Made by a program: the position numbers and the translations under genes | Origin: Streptomyces sp. BHT-5-2 | Lineage (GTDB): Bacteria > Actinomycetota > Actinomycetes > Streptomycetales > Streptomycetaceae | Direction: 5' to 3' | Assembly (NCBI RefSeq): GCF_019774615.1 | Contig: NZ_CP081496.1 | Coordinates: 5,332,001 to 5,396,000 of the forward strand | DNA length: 64,000 bases | Part shown: piece after piece, positions 22,328 to 31,219 of the stretch | How positions within the stretch are numbered: the first letter of the stretch is position 1 | Layout: each line of letters begins with the position of its first letter | The notes under the pieces: model-generated | Told to the model about the DNA's origin: nothing | What the model saw: only the letters and a program-made list of their open reading frames with translations | The model's database searches: none

Positions 22328-22368
22328 GAGAGCCAACGATAGCGCTATCGCCTCCTCGTCGATAGCGG
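22312..22368. promoter_or_regulatory. Overlapping divergent promoters and MocR operator candidate
   Basis: CATG at 22325-22328 holds both start codons. CGATAGCGCTATCG (22337-22350) is a perfect palindrome and CGATAGCG recurs at 22360-22367. Minus-strand TATCGT (22341-22336) ends eight bases before the MocR ATG; plus-strand TACGCT (22315-22320) ends five bases before the EamA ATG. Both messages would be leaderless. Neither has a good -35 match. Confidence 0.55.
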
Positions 22369-23276
22369 TCACCGACCCCGAGCCCGCTCCGGCCGCCGGC
22401 CCCGCCGTACCGCGCCCGGCCCGCGCCTCCGGCTCCCTCCTCGCCGCCCTCGGCGTCGCCGCCTTCTCGCTGACCTTCCCGGCGACCGCCTGGGCCCTTG
22501 AGGGCATGGGCGCCTGGACGGTGGTGATGCTGCGCAGCGTGCTGGCCGCGGCCCTGGCCGGCGGCTGCCTGGCGGCCTGCCGGGTCCGGGTGCCCGAGCG
22601 CCGCCACTGGGCCGGCCTCGCGGTGGTCGCCGGCGGCGTGGTGCTGGGCTTCCCGCTGCTGACCACCCTCGCGCTGAAGACCTCCACCACCTCGCACGCC
22701 GCGGTGGTGATCGGCCTGCTGCCGCTGGCCACCGCCGCCTTCTCGGTGGTCCGCACCGGGGTCCGGCCGTCCCGTACGTTCTGGATCGCCGCGCTGGTCG
22801 GCGCCGCGGCCGTGCTCGCCTTCGCGGTGCAGCAGAGCGGCGGCGCGCCGGGCACCGGCGACCTGTGTCTCTTCGCGGCGCTGCTGGTGTGCGCGGCGGG
22901 CTACGCCGAGGGCGGCCGGCTGGCCCGCCACATGCCGGGCTGGCAGGTGATCGGCTGGGCGCTGCTGCTGGCGTTGCCGGTGACCCTGCCGGGCGCGGTG
23001 TGGGCGCTGTCCGCCGAGCCGCCGCGGCTGACCGGCCACGCGGTGGCCGGACTGCTGTGGCTGGCGGCCGGCTCGACGTTCCTGGGCATGGTGGTCTGGT
23101 ACCGCGGGATGGCCGTCATCGGCGTCTCCCGGGCCAGCCAGTTGCAGCTCGCCCAGCCGCTGCTGACCCTGGTCTGGTCGGTGGTGCTGCTCGGCGAGCG
23201 GCTGCCGCCGGCCGCGCCGCTGACCGCGGTGGCGGTCCTGGGGTGCATCGTGGTCACCCAGCGGGCCCGGACCTGA
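22326..23276 (+). CDS. EamA/DMT-family transporter
   Basis: 316 aa from ATG 22326. Ten hydrophobic segments in two five-helix repeats are visible, with the repeat signatures WALEGMGAWTVVMLRSVLAA and, in the second half, GSTFLGMVVWYRGMAVIGVSRASQLQLAQPLLTLVWSVVLLGE, typical of DMT-superfamily (RhaT/EamA) exporters of amino acids or metabolites. The first 30 residues are hydrophilic and the frame has no ribosome site, so it is either leaderless or starts later. It is divergent from, and probably controlled by, the MocR regulator. Confidence 0.88.
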   Translation: MRANDSAIASSSIAVTDPEPAPAAGPAVPRPARASGSLLAALGVAAFSLTFPATAWALEGMGAWTVVMLRSVLAAALAGGCLAACRVRVPERRHWAGLAVVAGGVVLGFPLLTTLALKTSTTSHAAVVIGLLPLATAAFSVVRTGVRPSRTFWIAALVGAAAVLAFAVQQSGGAPGTGDLCLFAALLVCAAGYAEGGRLARHMPGWQVIGWALLLALPVTLPGAVWALSAEPPRLTGHAVAGLLWLAAGSTFLGMVVWYRGMAVIGVSRASQLQLAQPLLTLVWSVVLLGERLPPAAPLTAVAVLGCIVVTQRART

Positions 23277-23476
23277 CCGCGCGGGCGGCGGACGCCCCGG
23301 ACCCGGGGTGCCGCCCGGCTCACCGGGTGCGCCCCGGGCGTGCGGACATACACTGGCGGCGACGGCAGGAGAGCCGTCCGGGCCGTTCCCGGGCCCGCAG
23401 TCCACTGGCCGTCCCACCGCCCGGCCGCCGCGTCGGCCGCCCCGGTCGGCGGCCACCCGAGGCGGGAGGAGCCCAG

Positions 23477-23686
23477 ATGCACGCGAATACGGGCGACCGG
23501 CTGCTGGTGCACGGCAGAACCGTCGGCCATGGCGATCACATGGTCGAGATCGTGGAAGTACTGGGGACCAACGGCGAACCGCCCTATCGCATCCGCGCCG
23601 AGGACGGCCACGAAACGATCATGTGGCCCGGCCCGGACTGCGTCGTCCAGCACCCCAAGTCGACCCGACCCCACACCATCAGCTGA
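23477..23686 (+). CDS. DUF1918 domain protein
   Basis: 69 aa, ATG 23477 with GGGAGGAG upstream. MHANTGDRLLVHGRTVGHGDHMVEIVEVLGTNGEPPYRIRAEDGHETIMWPGPDC is a complete DUF1918 domain, a small beta-barrel found almost only in actinobacteria. GHETIMWPGPD is its hallmark. Function is unknown. Single gene, followed by the converging glycosidase-like gene. Confidence 0.9.
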   Translation: MHANTGDRLLVHGRTVGHGDHMVEIVEVLGTNGEPPYRIRAEDGHETIMWPGPDCVVQHPKSTRPHTIS

Positions 23687-23749
23687 CGGACCCCGCGGCG
23701 GTGGCGGACCGCCCGCCACCGCCGCTCCCCTGCCCGGAACCGGCCGCGA

Positions 23750-24967
23750 TCAGCGCCGCGCGCCGCCGTAGTGGTCAGCGGCGACCCGGGACAGCGCGCC
23801 CAGCGGGTCCCGCACCACGTCCTTGGCCGAGAAGTAGACGTGTCCGCCGACCTCCCGGTGGCGGCGGGCGAAGGAGACATGGCGGGAGAGTTCGGCCGGG
23901 TCCCGCCAGGCGGTGGGCCGCGCGGTACGGCCCACCTTGTAGAGCGCCTCCCCGATGTAGAGGTCGACCCCGGTGCCCGCCACGGTGTGCGCCCACCAGG
24001 GCACCAGCTCCGCGTAGTCGGCGGCGGCGAAGCCCAGCGGCCAGTACACCTGCGGCACGATGTAGTCGATCCAGCCCTCCCGCACCCAGCGCCGGGTGTC
24101 CGCGTAGAGGTCGTCGTACGTCTGCACCCCCGCCTGGGTCCGGGAGCCGCGCGGGTCGCTCGCGGCGTTGCGCCAGACCGCGAACGGGCTGACGCCGAAG
24201 CGCACCCGCCGGTCCACCGCCAGCAACCGCCGCCCCATCTCCCGGATCAGCAGGTCCACGTTGTCCCGCCGCCAGTCGGCGCGGCCGGCGAAGTCCGCGC
24301 CGTACGCCTCGTAGGCGGCGTCGTCGTGGAACGCCTGGCCGGCGACCGGGTACGGGTAGAAGTAGTCGTCGAAGTGCACCCCGTCGACGGGGTAGCGGCG
24401 CACCGCGTCCAGCATCGCGTCCTGCACGAAGCGCCGGACCACCGGCAGCCCGGGGTTGTAGTAGAGCTTGCCGCCGTAGGGCAGCACCCAGTCCGGGTGG
24501 CGGCGGGCGGGGTGCGAGGGCACCAGCCGGCCGGGGTCGGTGTGGTTGGCCACCCGGTACGGGTTGAACCACGCGTGCAGCGCCAGTCCGCGCCGGTGCG
24601 CCTCGTGCACCGCGAAGCCCAGCGGGTCCCAGCCCGGATCGCGGCCCTGGACGCCGGTCAGGCACTGGGCCCAGGGTTCGTACGGCGACGGCCAGAGCGC
24701 GTCCGCCGTCGGACGCACCTGGAAGAACACCGCGTTCAGCCGTCTGCCGACGGCGACGTCCAGGAGCCTGGCCAGTTCCCGCTGTTGGGTTCCGCGGTCC
24801 AGGCCGGGTCTGGACGGCCAGTCGAGGTTGCCCACCGTCCCCAGCCACATCCCGCGCAGCTCCCGCCCGGAGGGCGCGCCGACCGCTTCCGGGGCGCCCG
24901 CGCCCAGCAGGCAGGCGGCCGCGCCCAGCGTCGCCGCACCGAACGCGCGGCGTGTGATCCCGTGCAT
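23750..24967 (-). CDS. Tat-exported GHL10 (glycosyl hydrolase-like 10) protein
   Basis: 405 aa from ATG 24967. HGITRRAFGAATLGAAACLLGAGAPEAVGA is a twin-arginine signal with a cleavage site near residue 31. The mature protein carries the GHL10 (TIM-barrel) signatures RGMWLGTVGNLDWPS, VFFQVRPTADALWPSPYEPW, HAWFNPYRV, VDGVHFDDYFYPYP and YIVPQVYWPLG. Family members are secreted and thought to act on cell-wall or other polysaccharides; activity here is unproven. Monocistronic; no partner gene. Confidence 0.88.
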   Translation of the reverse strand: MHGITRRAFGAATLGAAACLLGAGAPEAVGAPSGRELRGMWLGTVGNLDWPSRPGLDRGTQQRELARLLDVAVGRRLNAVFFQVRPTADALWPSPYEPWAQCLTGVQGRDPGWDPLGFAVHEAHRRGLALHAWFNPYRVANHTDPGRLVPSHPARRHPDWVLPYGGKLYYNPGLPVVRRFVQDAMLDAVRRYPVDGVHFDDYFYPYPVAGQAFHDDAAYEAYGADFAGRADWRRDNVDLLIREMGRRLLAVDRRVRFGVSPFAVWRNAASDPRGSRTQAGVQTYDDLYADTRRWVREGWIDYIVPQVYWPLGFAAADYAELVPWWAHTVAGTGVDLYIGEALYKVGRTARPTAWRDPAELSRHVSFARRHREVGGHVYFSAKDVVRDPLGALSRVAADHYGGARR

Positions 24968-25126
24968 GAAAAGCCCCCATCTCGTCCGTTTCGTCCCGAG
25001 TTGCAGGCTCAGAATGCCCGCCCCGGCGCCCTCGTCCCAGCACCTCGCGGAGTAACGTCGGGGCCGAGGCGGGCGTCGGACCCTTACGGCGTACCGCCGG
25101 TCCTGAAGATCAGCGAAAGGCACGAG

Positions 25127-25996
25127 GTGACGGACTCATTCGCCGACATTGCACGCGTCGGAGTGGTCGGCTGCGGCCAGATGGGCGCGGGCATCGCCGA
25201 GGTGTGCGCCCGCGCCGGGCTGGACGTCAAGGTTGCGGAGACCACCGGCGAGGCACTGGAGCTGGGGCGCACCCGCCTGACCAACTCCCTCGGCAAGGCC
25301 GCCGAACGCGGCAAGATCACCGTGGCCGAACGCGACACCACGCTCGGCCGGCTCAGCTTCACCACCGACCTCGGCGAGTTCGCCGACCGTGATCTCGTCA
25401 TCGAGGCCGTGGTGGAGAACGAGCAGGTCAAGACCGAGATCTTCCAGGTGCTCGACCAGGTGGTGGTCCGCCCGGACGCGATCCTGGCGTCCAACACCTC
25501 GTCCATCCCCCTGGTGAAGCTGGCGGTCGCCACCTCCCGGCCCGACCAGGTCATCGGCATCCACTTCTTCAACCCGGCGCCGGTGCAGAAGCTCGTCGAG
25601 CTGATCCCGGCACTCACCACCGGCGAGGAGACCCTCAAGCGCGCCGAGTCGCTGGTCCAGGACGTGCTCGGCAAGCACGCCATCCGCGCCCAGGACCGCT
25701 CCGGCTTCGTGGTGAACGCCCTGCTCATCCCGTACCTGCTCTCCGCGATCCGGATGTTCGAGTCCGGCATGGCCAGCCGCGAGGACATCGACAACGGCAT
25801 GGAGATGGGCTGCGCCCACCCGATGGGCCCGCTCAAGCTCTCCGACCTGATCGGCCTGGACACCGTCGCCTCGGTCGCCGCGTCGATGTACGAGGAGTAC
25901 AAGGAGCCGCTGTACGCCGCTCCCCCGCTGCTCCAGCGGATGGTGGACGCGGGGCGGCTGGGCCGCAAGAGCGGGTCGGGGTTCTACTCCTACTGA
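25127..25996 (+). CDS. 3-hydroxybutyryl-CoA dehydrogenase
   Basis: 289 aa from GTG 25127 with GAAAGG upstream. NAD(P)-dependent oxidation or reduction of 3-hydroxyacyl-CoA, in fatty-acid or polyhydroxybutyrate/ethylmalonyl-CoA metabolism. RVGVVGCGQMGAGIAEVCARAG (about 10-31) is the Rossmann loop, SNTSSIP and GIHFFNPAPVQKLVE contain the catalytic Ser and His, and NALLIPYL the conserved Asn. Length equals the short, single-domain Hbd type. A 12-bp terminator hairpin follows 33 bases after the stop. Confidence 0.93.
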   Translation: MTDSFADIARVGVVGCGQMGAGIAEVCARAGLDVKVAETTGEALELGRTRLTNSLGKAAERGKITVAERDTTLGRLSFTTDLGEFADRDLVIEAVVENEQVKTEIFQVLDQVVVRPDAILASNTSSIPLVKLAVATSRPDQVIGIHFFNPAPVQKLVELIPALTTGEETLKRAESLVQDVLGKHAIRAQDRSGFVVNALLIPYLLSAIRMFESGMASREDIDNGMEMGCAHPMGPLKLSDLIGLDTVASVAASMYEEYKEPLYAAPPLLQRMVDAGRLGRKSGSGFYSY

Positions 25997-26029
25997 GCCG
26001 CCTCCCCCGCGGTGGGGGAAACGGGGGCC

Positions 26030-26066
26030 GTCCGCCCGCCGCTCGGGGATGGTTCGGCGGGCGGAC
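26030..26066 (+). terminator. Terminator of the 3-hydroxybutyryl-CoA dehydrogenase gene
   Basis: Perfect 12-bp stem 26030-26041 with 26055-26066, 13-base loop. It opens the 341-bp non-coding stretch 25997-26337. Confidence 0.85.
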
Positions 26067-26145
26067 CCGGCCGGCGGGCGCCCGACCGCCGGCGGCTTCG
26101 GCCCCCGTACTTAGAGTCAACTCCCTTCCGCCCGTTGATGACAGC

Positions 26146-26226
26146 GTGTGAATGCGCCAACTCGGCGCGCCCGCTTCACACCCCGTGCGAAACGCTCACG
26201 TTGCGTCACTTCGCACGGGGTGTGAA
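26146..26226. promoter_or_regulatory. Paired 17-bp dyad operators upstream of a small membrane-protein gene
   Basis: TTCACACCCCGTGCGAA (26175-26191) and its exact reverse complement TTCGCACGGGGTGTGAA (26210-26226) are separated by 18 bases. A GTGTGAA half-site is at 26146-26152. Each 17-mer is itself a dyad (TTCGCAC-GGG-GTGTGAA, one mismatch between arms). A third identical copy precedes the regulator gene at 27187-28524. The remainder of 25997-26337 (26227-26337) holds only the leader of the small gene. Confidence 0.75.
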
Positions 26227-26337
26227 CCACTGACCCGTATCTCCCCGGCGCACACACTCCCGCCTTACACCCCTGCGCAGTTGACTGGTCGAGGTATCCA
26301 CCCGACCGTCACCAGGAGAAGGAAAGAGGAGCGGAAC

Positions 26338-26595
26338 GTGACCGCCCACCGGGACCCCGACATTCTCGCCGCCGACTTAGCGGAGCTGCGGCGCCTACTC
26401 GACGTGCGCACCGCCAAGGTCGACGGCCAGCTGCGGCTACAGGCCCAGCGCTGCGAGCAGAACACGCGGGACGCCGACGAACTCCAGGCCCGCCTCACGC
26501 GGTTGGAGAGCCGCCGCTGGCCGCTGCCCTCGCTCGCCGCACTCGCCGGGCTCGCCGCGGGGGCGGCCGCCTTGTGGCAGGCGTCCGGGCACTGA
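26338..26595 (+). CDS. Small coiled-coil, C-terminally membrane-anchored protein with a TTA codon
   Basis: 85 aa from GTG 26338 with a very strong GAGGAG six bases upstream. Residues 5-60 are charged and heptad-like (LAADLAELRRLLDVRTAKVDG...DADELQARLTRLESR), predicting a coiled coil; residues about 63-81 (LPSLAALAGLAAGAAALW) form one membrane segment, leaving the coil in the cytosol or outside. Codon 14 (26377-26379) is TTA, so translation depends on the rare leucine tRNA encoded by bldA, which in Streptomyces ties expression to development. No family recognised. It lies behind paired dyad operators. Confidence 0.8.
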   Translation: MTAHRDPDILAADLAELRRLLDVRTAKVDGQLRLQAQRCEQNTRDADELQARLTRLESRRWPLPSLAALAGLAAGAAALWQASGH

Positions 26596-26607
26596 GGCCG
26601 GCCGGCC

Positions 26608-27138
26608 TCAGCCGAGCCGGATGTGGTGGAGCATCAGCAGGGCCGCGGCCATGTTCGCGGCCGGCACCTCCCCCCTCGCCACCATGTCGGGCACCAGCTT
26701 GAGGTCGACCCACTCCCGCCGGTCCGACTCGAAGTCGTCCTGCGGGGCGCCGAGGTACTCGGCCCGGTCGGACCAGTAGATGTGGTGCCGCGCGTCGGTG
26801 AGGCCGTTGGACGGCTCCACCGAGAGGAGGTGTTGGAGGGGTCCGGGTCGCCACCCGGTCTCCTCCTCCATCTCCCGCGCGGCCGCGGCGGCCGGATCCT
26901 CCCCGTCCTCCACCACGCCGGCGGCCAGCTCCCAGCCCCAGCTGTCGGTGATGAACCGGTGCCGCCACAGCAGCAGCACCTCATTGGCCTCGTTGACCGC
27001 GGTGGCCACCGCCACCGGCCGCATCCGGATCAGGAAGTGATCCAGGTGACGGCCGTCGGGGAGTTCCACATCGGCCAGATTGACCCGGAACCAGGGGTTC
27101 GCGTAGACCGGCTTTTCGCTGAGATTGTTCCAACGCAC
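26608..27138 (-). CDS. NUDIX hydrolase
   Basis: 176 aa, GTG start 27138. The Nudix box is intact: GVVEDGEDPAAAAAREMEEETGW (about 74-96), with the metal-binding REMEEE core. The N-terminus EKPVYANPWFRVNLADVELPDG and the beta-strand arrangement resemble ADP-ribose/ADP-sugar pyrophosphatases, but substrate cannot be read from sequence. It is 48 bases downstream of the TPR-like regulator on the same strand and is probably co-transcribed with it. Convergent with the small TTA gene, 12 bases apart. Confidence 0.9.
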   Translation of the reverse strand: MRWNNLSEKPVYANPWFRVNLADVELPDGRHLDHFLIRMRPVAVATAVNEANEVLLLWRHRFITDSWGWELAAGVVEDGEDPAAAAAREMEEETGWRPGPLQHLLSVEPSNGLTDARHHIYWSDRAEYLGAPQDDFESDRREWVDLKLVPDMVARGEVPAANMAAALLMLHHIRLG

Positions 27139-27186
27139 GTAACTGCCACCTTCCGCTTGAGGGCCGGCAAGGTGACACGAGCCCGG

Positions 27187-28524
27187 TCACAGCGGAACGC
27201 GCAGCACCTCGTCGATGAGATCGGCAGCCTCGTCCGTCGCGGAGCTCCCGGTCTCCGCCAGATGCTCGCGCACCGCCCGCAGCCGGTCCCGCAGGCGTTG
27301 CGACTCCATGCCCCGGGCCTGCTCCGTCATCTCCGCGGCGTTGGCCACGGCCCGGTCCGCATCCCCTTGGCGCAGCTCGATATGGGTGAGCATGGCCAGC
27401 CGGTGAACCCGGCCGCGGTCGTGTGCGGGGGTGTCCACGGCGGCGTCCGCCTGCTCCCGGGCGGCCCGCAGGTCCCCGAGGCTGAGCAGCGCCTCCGCCA
27501 CTTGTACGTTCACCAGGCCCGGCTGCACATAGCCGGTCTCGTCGGGCTCCAGCCCCGGGCGGATCCGCTCCGCCGCGGCCTCGGCCCGCCGGATGCGGTC
27601 CAGTGCGCCGGTGCCGTCGCCCAGCCGCGCGTACGCCTTGGCCTGCATGGCGTAGAGGTCGGCGGAGAGCGCCGGGGTGAGCTGTCCGCCCGCGGCGCGC
27701 AGGGCCGCCTCCGCGAAGGCGACCGCCTGGCGGTGTTCCCGTACGAAGAGGGACTGGTTGACCAACAGCGCGATGATGTACGCGCCGAGTCCGCGGTCCC
27801 CGCTGGCCTTTGCCAGCCGCAGCGCCTGATGGAAGTAGCGCTGGGCCAGCCCGAGAGCGTCCGAGTCGTACGCGCAGATGCCCGCCACGGCCACCAGCCC
27901 ACCGGTCGCCCGGTGCAGCTGACGTCCCGTCGCGTCGCTGTAGCTGCCCCGCAGCAGCGGCGCCGCCTCGGTGTTGAGGAACCGCACGATGCGTGCTCTG
28001 GTAGCGATACCACCCGCCTTCCGGTACATCTGCTCGTAGTGGGTCCGCGCCGTCCGCAGCATCTCGATGTCGGCCATCCCGACCCGGGTCAGCCCGTCGC
28101 GCGAGACGTCGAAGTCCTCCGGCGGGTTCTCCCACTCCCATACGGGGATGATCGCCGAGGTGCCGGTGAGCGCGGGGGCCGCGACCACGTGCGGCCGCTG
28201 CTGCTCGTCGGACCGCCACAGCGCGGTGGCCCGCTCCACGAACCCCGACAACGGGGTCCCCGGCGCCTGCCGCGCCCCCGGCCCGCTGAGCCCGATGTCG
28301 GCCAGGCTCACCGGCCGGTGCAGCCGCTCGCCGAGGATCTCGCAGATCAGGTCCGGCACCTGCCCCCGCGGCCGCTGCCCCTTGAGCCACCGCGCCACGG
28401 CGGTGTGCTCGTAGCGCAGCGCGAGCCCGCGCCGCCGTCCGAGCTGGTTGATCCGCGCGGCGAGTCCGGCGTGCGAGACGCCGGACTCGTCCAGGATCGC
28501 ATCGAGCAGCGTGTTGGGCTCCAT
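27187..28524 (-). CDS. Large HTH/TPR-like transcriptional regulator
   Basis: 445 aa, ATG 28524. Residues 1-75 form an atypical XRE-like helix-turn-helix (LLDAILDESGVSHAGLAARINQLGR...LRYEHTAVARWLKGQRPRGQVPDLICEILGERL). From about 150 to 440 the protein is all-helical with repeated A-x-x-Y/L patterns (ARTHYEQMYRKAG, ALGLAQRYFHQALRLAKASGD, DLYAMQAKAYARLGDGTGALDRI) typical of TPR arrays. Such regulators are widespread in Streptomyces and some influence development and antibiotic output. A perfect copy of the 17-bp dyad lies 53 bases upstream, implying autoregulation. The NUDIX gene follows. Confidence 0.85.
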   Translation of the reverse strand: MEPNTLLDAILDESGVSHAGLAARINQLGRRRGLALRYEHTAVARWLKGQRPRGQVPDLICEILGERLHRPVSLADIGLSGPGARQAPGTPLSGFVERATALWRSDEQQRPHVVAAPALTGTSAIIPVWEWENPPEDFDVSRDGLTRVGMADIEMLRTARTHYEQMYRKAGGIATRARIVRFLNTEAAPLLRGSYSDATGRQLHRATGGLVAVAGICAYDSDALGLAQRYFHQALRLAKASGDRGLGAYIIALLVNQSLFVREHRQAVAFAEAALRAAGGQLTPALSADLYAMQAKAYARLGDGTGALDRIRRAEAAAERIRPGLEPDETGYVQPGLVNVQVAEALLSLGDLRAAREQADAAVDTPAHDRGRVHRLAMLTHIELRQGDADRAVANAAEMTEQARGMESQRLRDRLRAVREHLAETGSSATDEAADLIDEVLRVPL

Positions 28525-28577
28525 GCCTCGCCCCCAAGGACGTACGGACTCCGTAAGTCCAGCGTAATCAGGGGGAG

Positions 28578-28594
28578 TTCACACCCCGTGCGAA
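28578..28594 (-). promoter_or_regulatory. Third copy of the 17-bp dyad, upstream of the regulator
   Basis: On the minus strand this reads TTCGCACGGGGTGTGAA, identical in sequence and in orientation relative to the gene as the copy at 26210-26226. It ends 53 bases before the regulator start codon, a normal operator distance. Confidence 0.75.
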
Positions 28595-28635
28595 TCGGGC
28601 CGGGGCCGCGGCCGGAAACGGGGCGGAAAACGGGA

Positions 28636-28669
28636 CGGGCCCCCGCCCACCAGTGTGGACAGGGGCCCG
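28636..28669 (-). terminator. pheST terminator
   Basis: Stem CGGGCCCC/GGGGCCCG (28636-28643 with 28662-28669) with an inner CCAC-CAGT-GTGG hairpin, 25 bases after the pheT stop. Confidence 0.8.
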
Positions 28670-28693
28670 ACAGCCGGCACGGGGCCGCGCGGG

Positions 28694-31219
28694 TCAGCCG
28701 CGCAGCACGGCGCCCACCCGCTCGACCGCGACGGCGACCGCCGCGTCCCGGGCCGCGGTGGCCTCGTCGGCCGTCAGCGTCCGGTCCGGCGCGCGGAACC
28801 GCAGGGCGTAGGCCAGCGACTTCCTGCCGGCGCCCACCTGCTCGCCGGTGAAGATGTCGAACAGCCGCAGCGACTCCAGGAGTTCGCCGGCGCCGTCCCG
28901 CAGGGCGGCCTCGACGTCCGCCGCCGCCACCGAGGCGTCGACGACCAGCGCGACGTCCTGCGTGGCGACCGGGAAGGTGGAGATCCGCGGCGCCTTCAGC
29001 GCACCGGCCCCGGCCCGCTCCAGGCGGTCCAGGTCGATCTCCATCGCGCTGGTGCGCTCCGGCAGGCCCATCGCCTTGACGACCCGCGGGTGCAGCTCAC
29101 CGGCGTTGCCGACGAGCACCTCCTCGCCGTCGATCAGCGCGAGCAGCGCCGCGCACCGGCCGGGGTGCCACGGGGCGTGCTGGTCCTGGCGGACGATCAG
29201 CTCGACGCCGGCCTCACGGGCGACGACCCGGCCGGCCTCGATGGCGTCGGCCCACCCGGACGGGTACCCCGCGCCCCACCAGCCGGCCTGCTCACGCGCA
29301 CCGGCGAGGACCACGGCGGCCCGTCGCGGCTGCTGCGGCAGCGAGGCGTCCAGCGAGGCGATCTCGTCGTCGGTCGGCCGGCGGTCGACCACCAGGCGGC
29401 GGGCCGGCTGCTCCTGGCCGGTCGCCCGGAACACCGGACCGGTCTCGAAGAGCGCCAGGTCGTGGTTGCCGCGCCCGTAGTTGCGGCGCAGCGCGGCCAG
29501 CAGCCCCGGGACGAGGGTGGTGCGGAGGTCCGGCTCCTCGTCGGAGAGCGGGTTCACCAGGGTGACCGCGTCCCGCCGCGGGTCGTCCGCCTCGATGCCG
29601 AGCTGGTCCAGGACGGCCGAGCCGGTGAACGGGTAGTTCAGCGTCTCGACGTAGCCGGCGCCGGCCAGCGCCCGGCCGACCCGGCGGTGCAGGCGCTGAC
29701 GCTCCGTCAGCCCACGGCCGGCGGGCGGCAGCGGCAGCGTGGAGGGCAGGTTCTCGTAGCCCTCCAGCCGGATGACCTCCTCGGCCAGGTCGTTGGGGTC
29801 GCCGAGGTCGGGGCGCCACGACGGCACCGTGACCACCAGCTCGTCCTGCCCGTAGACGTCGCAGCCGACCTGCTGAAGGCGGCGCACGACGGTCTCCCGC
29901 CCGTAGGTCACACCGGCGACCTTGTCCGGGTGGTCCGCCGGGATGGTGATCGTCCGCGGCCCGCGCGGCGAGACGACCTCGGTGACGCCGTCCTCGGCGG
30001 TGCCGCCGGCGAGCAGCACCAGCAGGTCAACGGTCCGCTGGGCCGCCGCGGAGGCCGCCTCGGGATCGACCCCGCGCTCGAAACGCTTGGCGGCCTCGGA
30101 GGACAGCCGGTGGCGGCGGGCGGTCCGGGCGATGGCGATCGCGTCGAAGTGCGCGGCCTCGATCACCACGTCGGTGGTGCCGCGCAGCCGCCCGGTCTCC
30201 GGGTCGACGGCCGGCGCGGCGATCTCGGTGTTGGCGCCGCCCATCACACCGGCCAGCCCGATCGGGCCGCGGTCGTCGGTGATGACCAGGTCCTCGCCGT
30301 CCAGCACCCGCTTGGTGCCGTCCAGGGTGACCAGCTCCTCGCCGGGGGCGGCACGGCGCACGCCGATCGGGCCCTCGACGGTGGCGCGGTCGTAGGCGTG
30401 CAGCGGCTGTCCCAGCTCCAGCATCACGTAGTTGGTGACGTCCACGGCGAGCGAGACCGGCCGCATGCCGGCCTTCTGCAGCCGGCGCTGCATCCAGATC
30501 GGGGTGCGGGCCTCCGGCTCCAGGCCGGTCACCGTGCGCGCGGTGAAGCGGTCGCAGCCGATCGGGTCGGCGACCTGGACCGGGTAGCCGCCGGCGTTCG
30601 GCGGCTCCACGTCCAGCAGCGCCGGGTCGCGCAGCGGCAGCCCGAACGCGATGGCCGCCTCGCGGGCCACACCGCGCATCGACAGGCAGTAGCCGCGGTC
30701 CGGGGTGACGGCGATGTCCAGCACCTCGTCGCGCAGCTCCAGCAGCTCGATCGCGTCGGTGCCGACCTCGTACTCCGGCGGCAGCACGATGATGCCGTGC
30801 GTGCCGTCGTCGCCCATGCCCAGCTCGTCGCCGGAGCAGATCATGCCGTGCGACTTCTTGCCGTAGGTCTTACGGGCGGCGATCTTGAAGTCGCCGGGCA
30901 GCACGGCGCCCGGGAGCACGACCACGACCTTGTCGCCAACCGCGAAGTTCCGCGCACCGCAGACGATCTCCTGCGGCTCACCGGTGCCGTTGGCCCGGCC
31001 GACGTCGACCGTGCAGAAGCGGATCGGCTTCTTGAAGCCCTCCAGCTCCTCGATGGTCAGCACCTGGCCGACGACCAGCGGGCCGCTCAGACCCTCGCCG
31101 AGCCGCTCGACGGTCTCGACCTCCAGGCCGACCTCGATGAGCTTCTCCTGTACGTCCCGGCCGGTCGTCGTCGCCGGCAGGTCGACGTATTCCCGCAGCC
31201 AAGAAAGCGGGACCCGCAT
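28694..31219 (-). CDS. pheT: Phenylalanyl-tRNA synthetase beta subunit
   Basis: 841 aa from ATG 31219, sharing one base with the pheS stop (TGATG). Starts [15 protein letters not shown]. The tRNA-binding OB domain spans about 40-155 ([13 protein letters not shown]...[12 protein letters not shown]), B3/B4 editing region about 210-370, B5 about 400-475, and the FDX-ACB anticodon-binding domain is at the end ([21 protein letters not shown]...[18 protein letters not shown]). It forms the alpha2-beta2 enzyme charging tRNA-Phe, and its editing site clears Tyr-tRNA-Phe. Length is normal. Confidence 0.98.
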   Translation of the reverse strand: MRVPLSWLREYVDLPATTTGRDVQEKLIEVGLEVETVERLGEGLSGPLVVGQVLTIEELEGFKKPIRFCTVDVGRANGTGEPQEIVCGARNFAVGDKVVVVLPGAVLPGDFKIAARKTYGKKSHGMICSGDELGMGDDGTHGIIVLPPEYEVGTDAIELLELRDEVLDIAVTPDRGYCLSMRGVAREAAIAFGLPLRDPALLDVEPPNAGGYPVQVADPIGCDRFTARTVTGLEPEARTPIWMQRRLQKAGMRPVSLAVDVTNYVMLELGQPLHAYDRATVEGPIGVRRAAPGEELVTLDGTKRVLDGEDLVITDDRGPIGLAGVMGGANTEIAAPAVDPETGRLRGTTDVVIEAAHFDAIAIARTARRHRLSSEAAKRFERGVDPEAASAAAQRTVDLLVLLAGGTAEDGVTEVVSPRGPRTITIPADHPDKVAGVTYGRETVVRRLQQVGCDVYGQDELVVTVPSWRPDLGDPNDLAEEVIRLEGYENLPSTLPLPPAGRGLTERQRLHRRVGRALAGAGYVETLNYPFTGSAVLDQLGIEADDPRRDAVTLVNPLSDEEPDLRTTLVPGLLAALRRNYGRGNHDLALFETGPVFRATGQEQPARRLVVDRRPTDDEIASLDASLPQQPRRAAVVLAGAREQAGWWGAGYPSGWADAIEAGRVVAREAGVELIVRQDQHAPWHPGRCAALLALIDGEEVLVGNAGELHPRVVKAMGLPERTSAMEIDLDRLERAGAGALKAPRISTFPVATQDVALVVDASVAAADVEAALRDGAGELLESLRLFDIFTGEQVGAGRKSLAYALRFRAPDRTLTADEATAARDAAVAVAVERVGAVLRG

